Notes under the pieces: generated by a model
What the model saw: the letters and a program-made list of their open reading frames with translations, nothing else
The model's database searches: none
What the model was told of the DNA's origin: nothing
Source of the DNA: Liberiplasma sp046541015
GTDB lineage: Bacteria; Bacillota_I; Bacilli_A; Izemoplasmatales; Izemoplasmataceae
Direction of reading: 5' to 3'
Assembly: GCA_046541015.1 (NCBI GenBank)
Contig: JBKHEA010000025.1
Location: forward strand, 1-14,085
DNA length: 14,085 nt
Program-made: the position numbers and the translations under genes
In this document: piece after piece, positions 14,041 to 14,085 of the stretch
Position numbering within the stretch: position 1 is the stretch's first letter
Layout: the number at the start of each line of letters is the position of its first letter

Positions 14041-14085
14041 CTTTATTTGCAACTTATGAAATTGTAAACATTTTCTTTTGGTTAA

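Noticed and set aside
1..14085. CRISPR array, insertion sequence, tRNA or prophage element
   Set aside because: No regularly spaced repeats, transposase-like frame, terminal inverted repeats, cloverleaf or phage gene was found by eye.

Overview
This window looks like a chromosomal segment from an AT-rich, low-GC Firmicute/Tenericute. The best guess is an Acholeplasma-type mollicute or close relative. The reasons are the strong A/T bias, strong AGGAGG-type ribosome binding sites, gene content typical of that group, and the genetic code. Every tryptophan codon I checked is TGG, and the P-type ATPase gene appears to end at TGA, so the standard bacterial code is used rather than the Mycoplasma/Spiroplasma code. 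The assignment is inference; no rRNA or other phylogenetic marker is present.

Region 1 (1-568) has no convincing gene. It holds several small hairpins, one of which (477-497) is a good factor-independent terminator for the operon that follows. Region 2 (569-6702, minus strand) is a six-gene amino-sugar PTS operon. In transcription order it encodes a PRD regulator with a C-terminal EIIA domain, an EIIB, a UlaA/SgaT-type EIIC, a SIS-domain protein of the UPF0309/COG4821 type, N-acetylglucosamine-6-phosphate deacetylase (NagA) and glucosamine-6-phosphate deaminase (NagB). The likely flow is PTS uptake and phosphorylation of an amino sugar, possible conversion by the SIS protein, deacetylation by NagA, then deamination and isomerisation by NagB to fructose-6-phosphate. 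The pairing of an ascorbate-family permease with Nag enzymes and an uncharacterised SIS protein is the most interesting system here, because the imported sugar cannot be read from known paralogues. Its promoter region has a -35/-10 pair, two TTGTGCAA repeats exactly 20 bp apart just upstream of it, and an overlapping cre-like sequence.

Region 3 (6703-10155) is a divergent intergenic region followed, on the plus strand, by a type II P-type cation ATPase with a near-consensus promoter and a TTG start. A small DUF2188/YdaT-like protein overlaps its end. The ATPase lacks the M6 aspartate that binds Ca2+ in SERCA, so its ion is uncertain. A perfect 21-bp inverted repeat (10159-10206) ends transcription from both sides.

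Region 4 (10205-11820, minus strand) is a two-gene unit: a DUF368 (PopT-type) polyprenyl-phosphate translocase candidate, then a deoxynucleoside kinase with an altered DRS motif. Region 5 (12033-14040, minus strand) is a single-gene unit with its own extended -10 promoter and terminator. It encodes a membrane-anchored WbpM/PglF/CapD-type nucleotide-sugar 4,6-dehydratase. DUF368 and the dehydratase together point to lipid-linked surface glycan synthesis. In three places the stop codon of a minus-strand gene lies inside the stem of a hairpin directly at the gene end.
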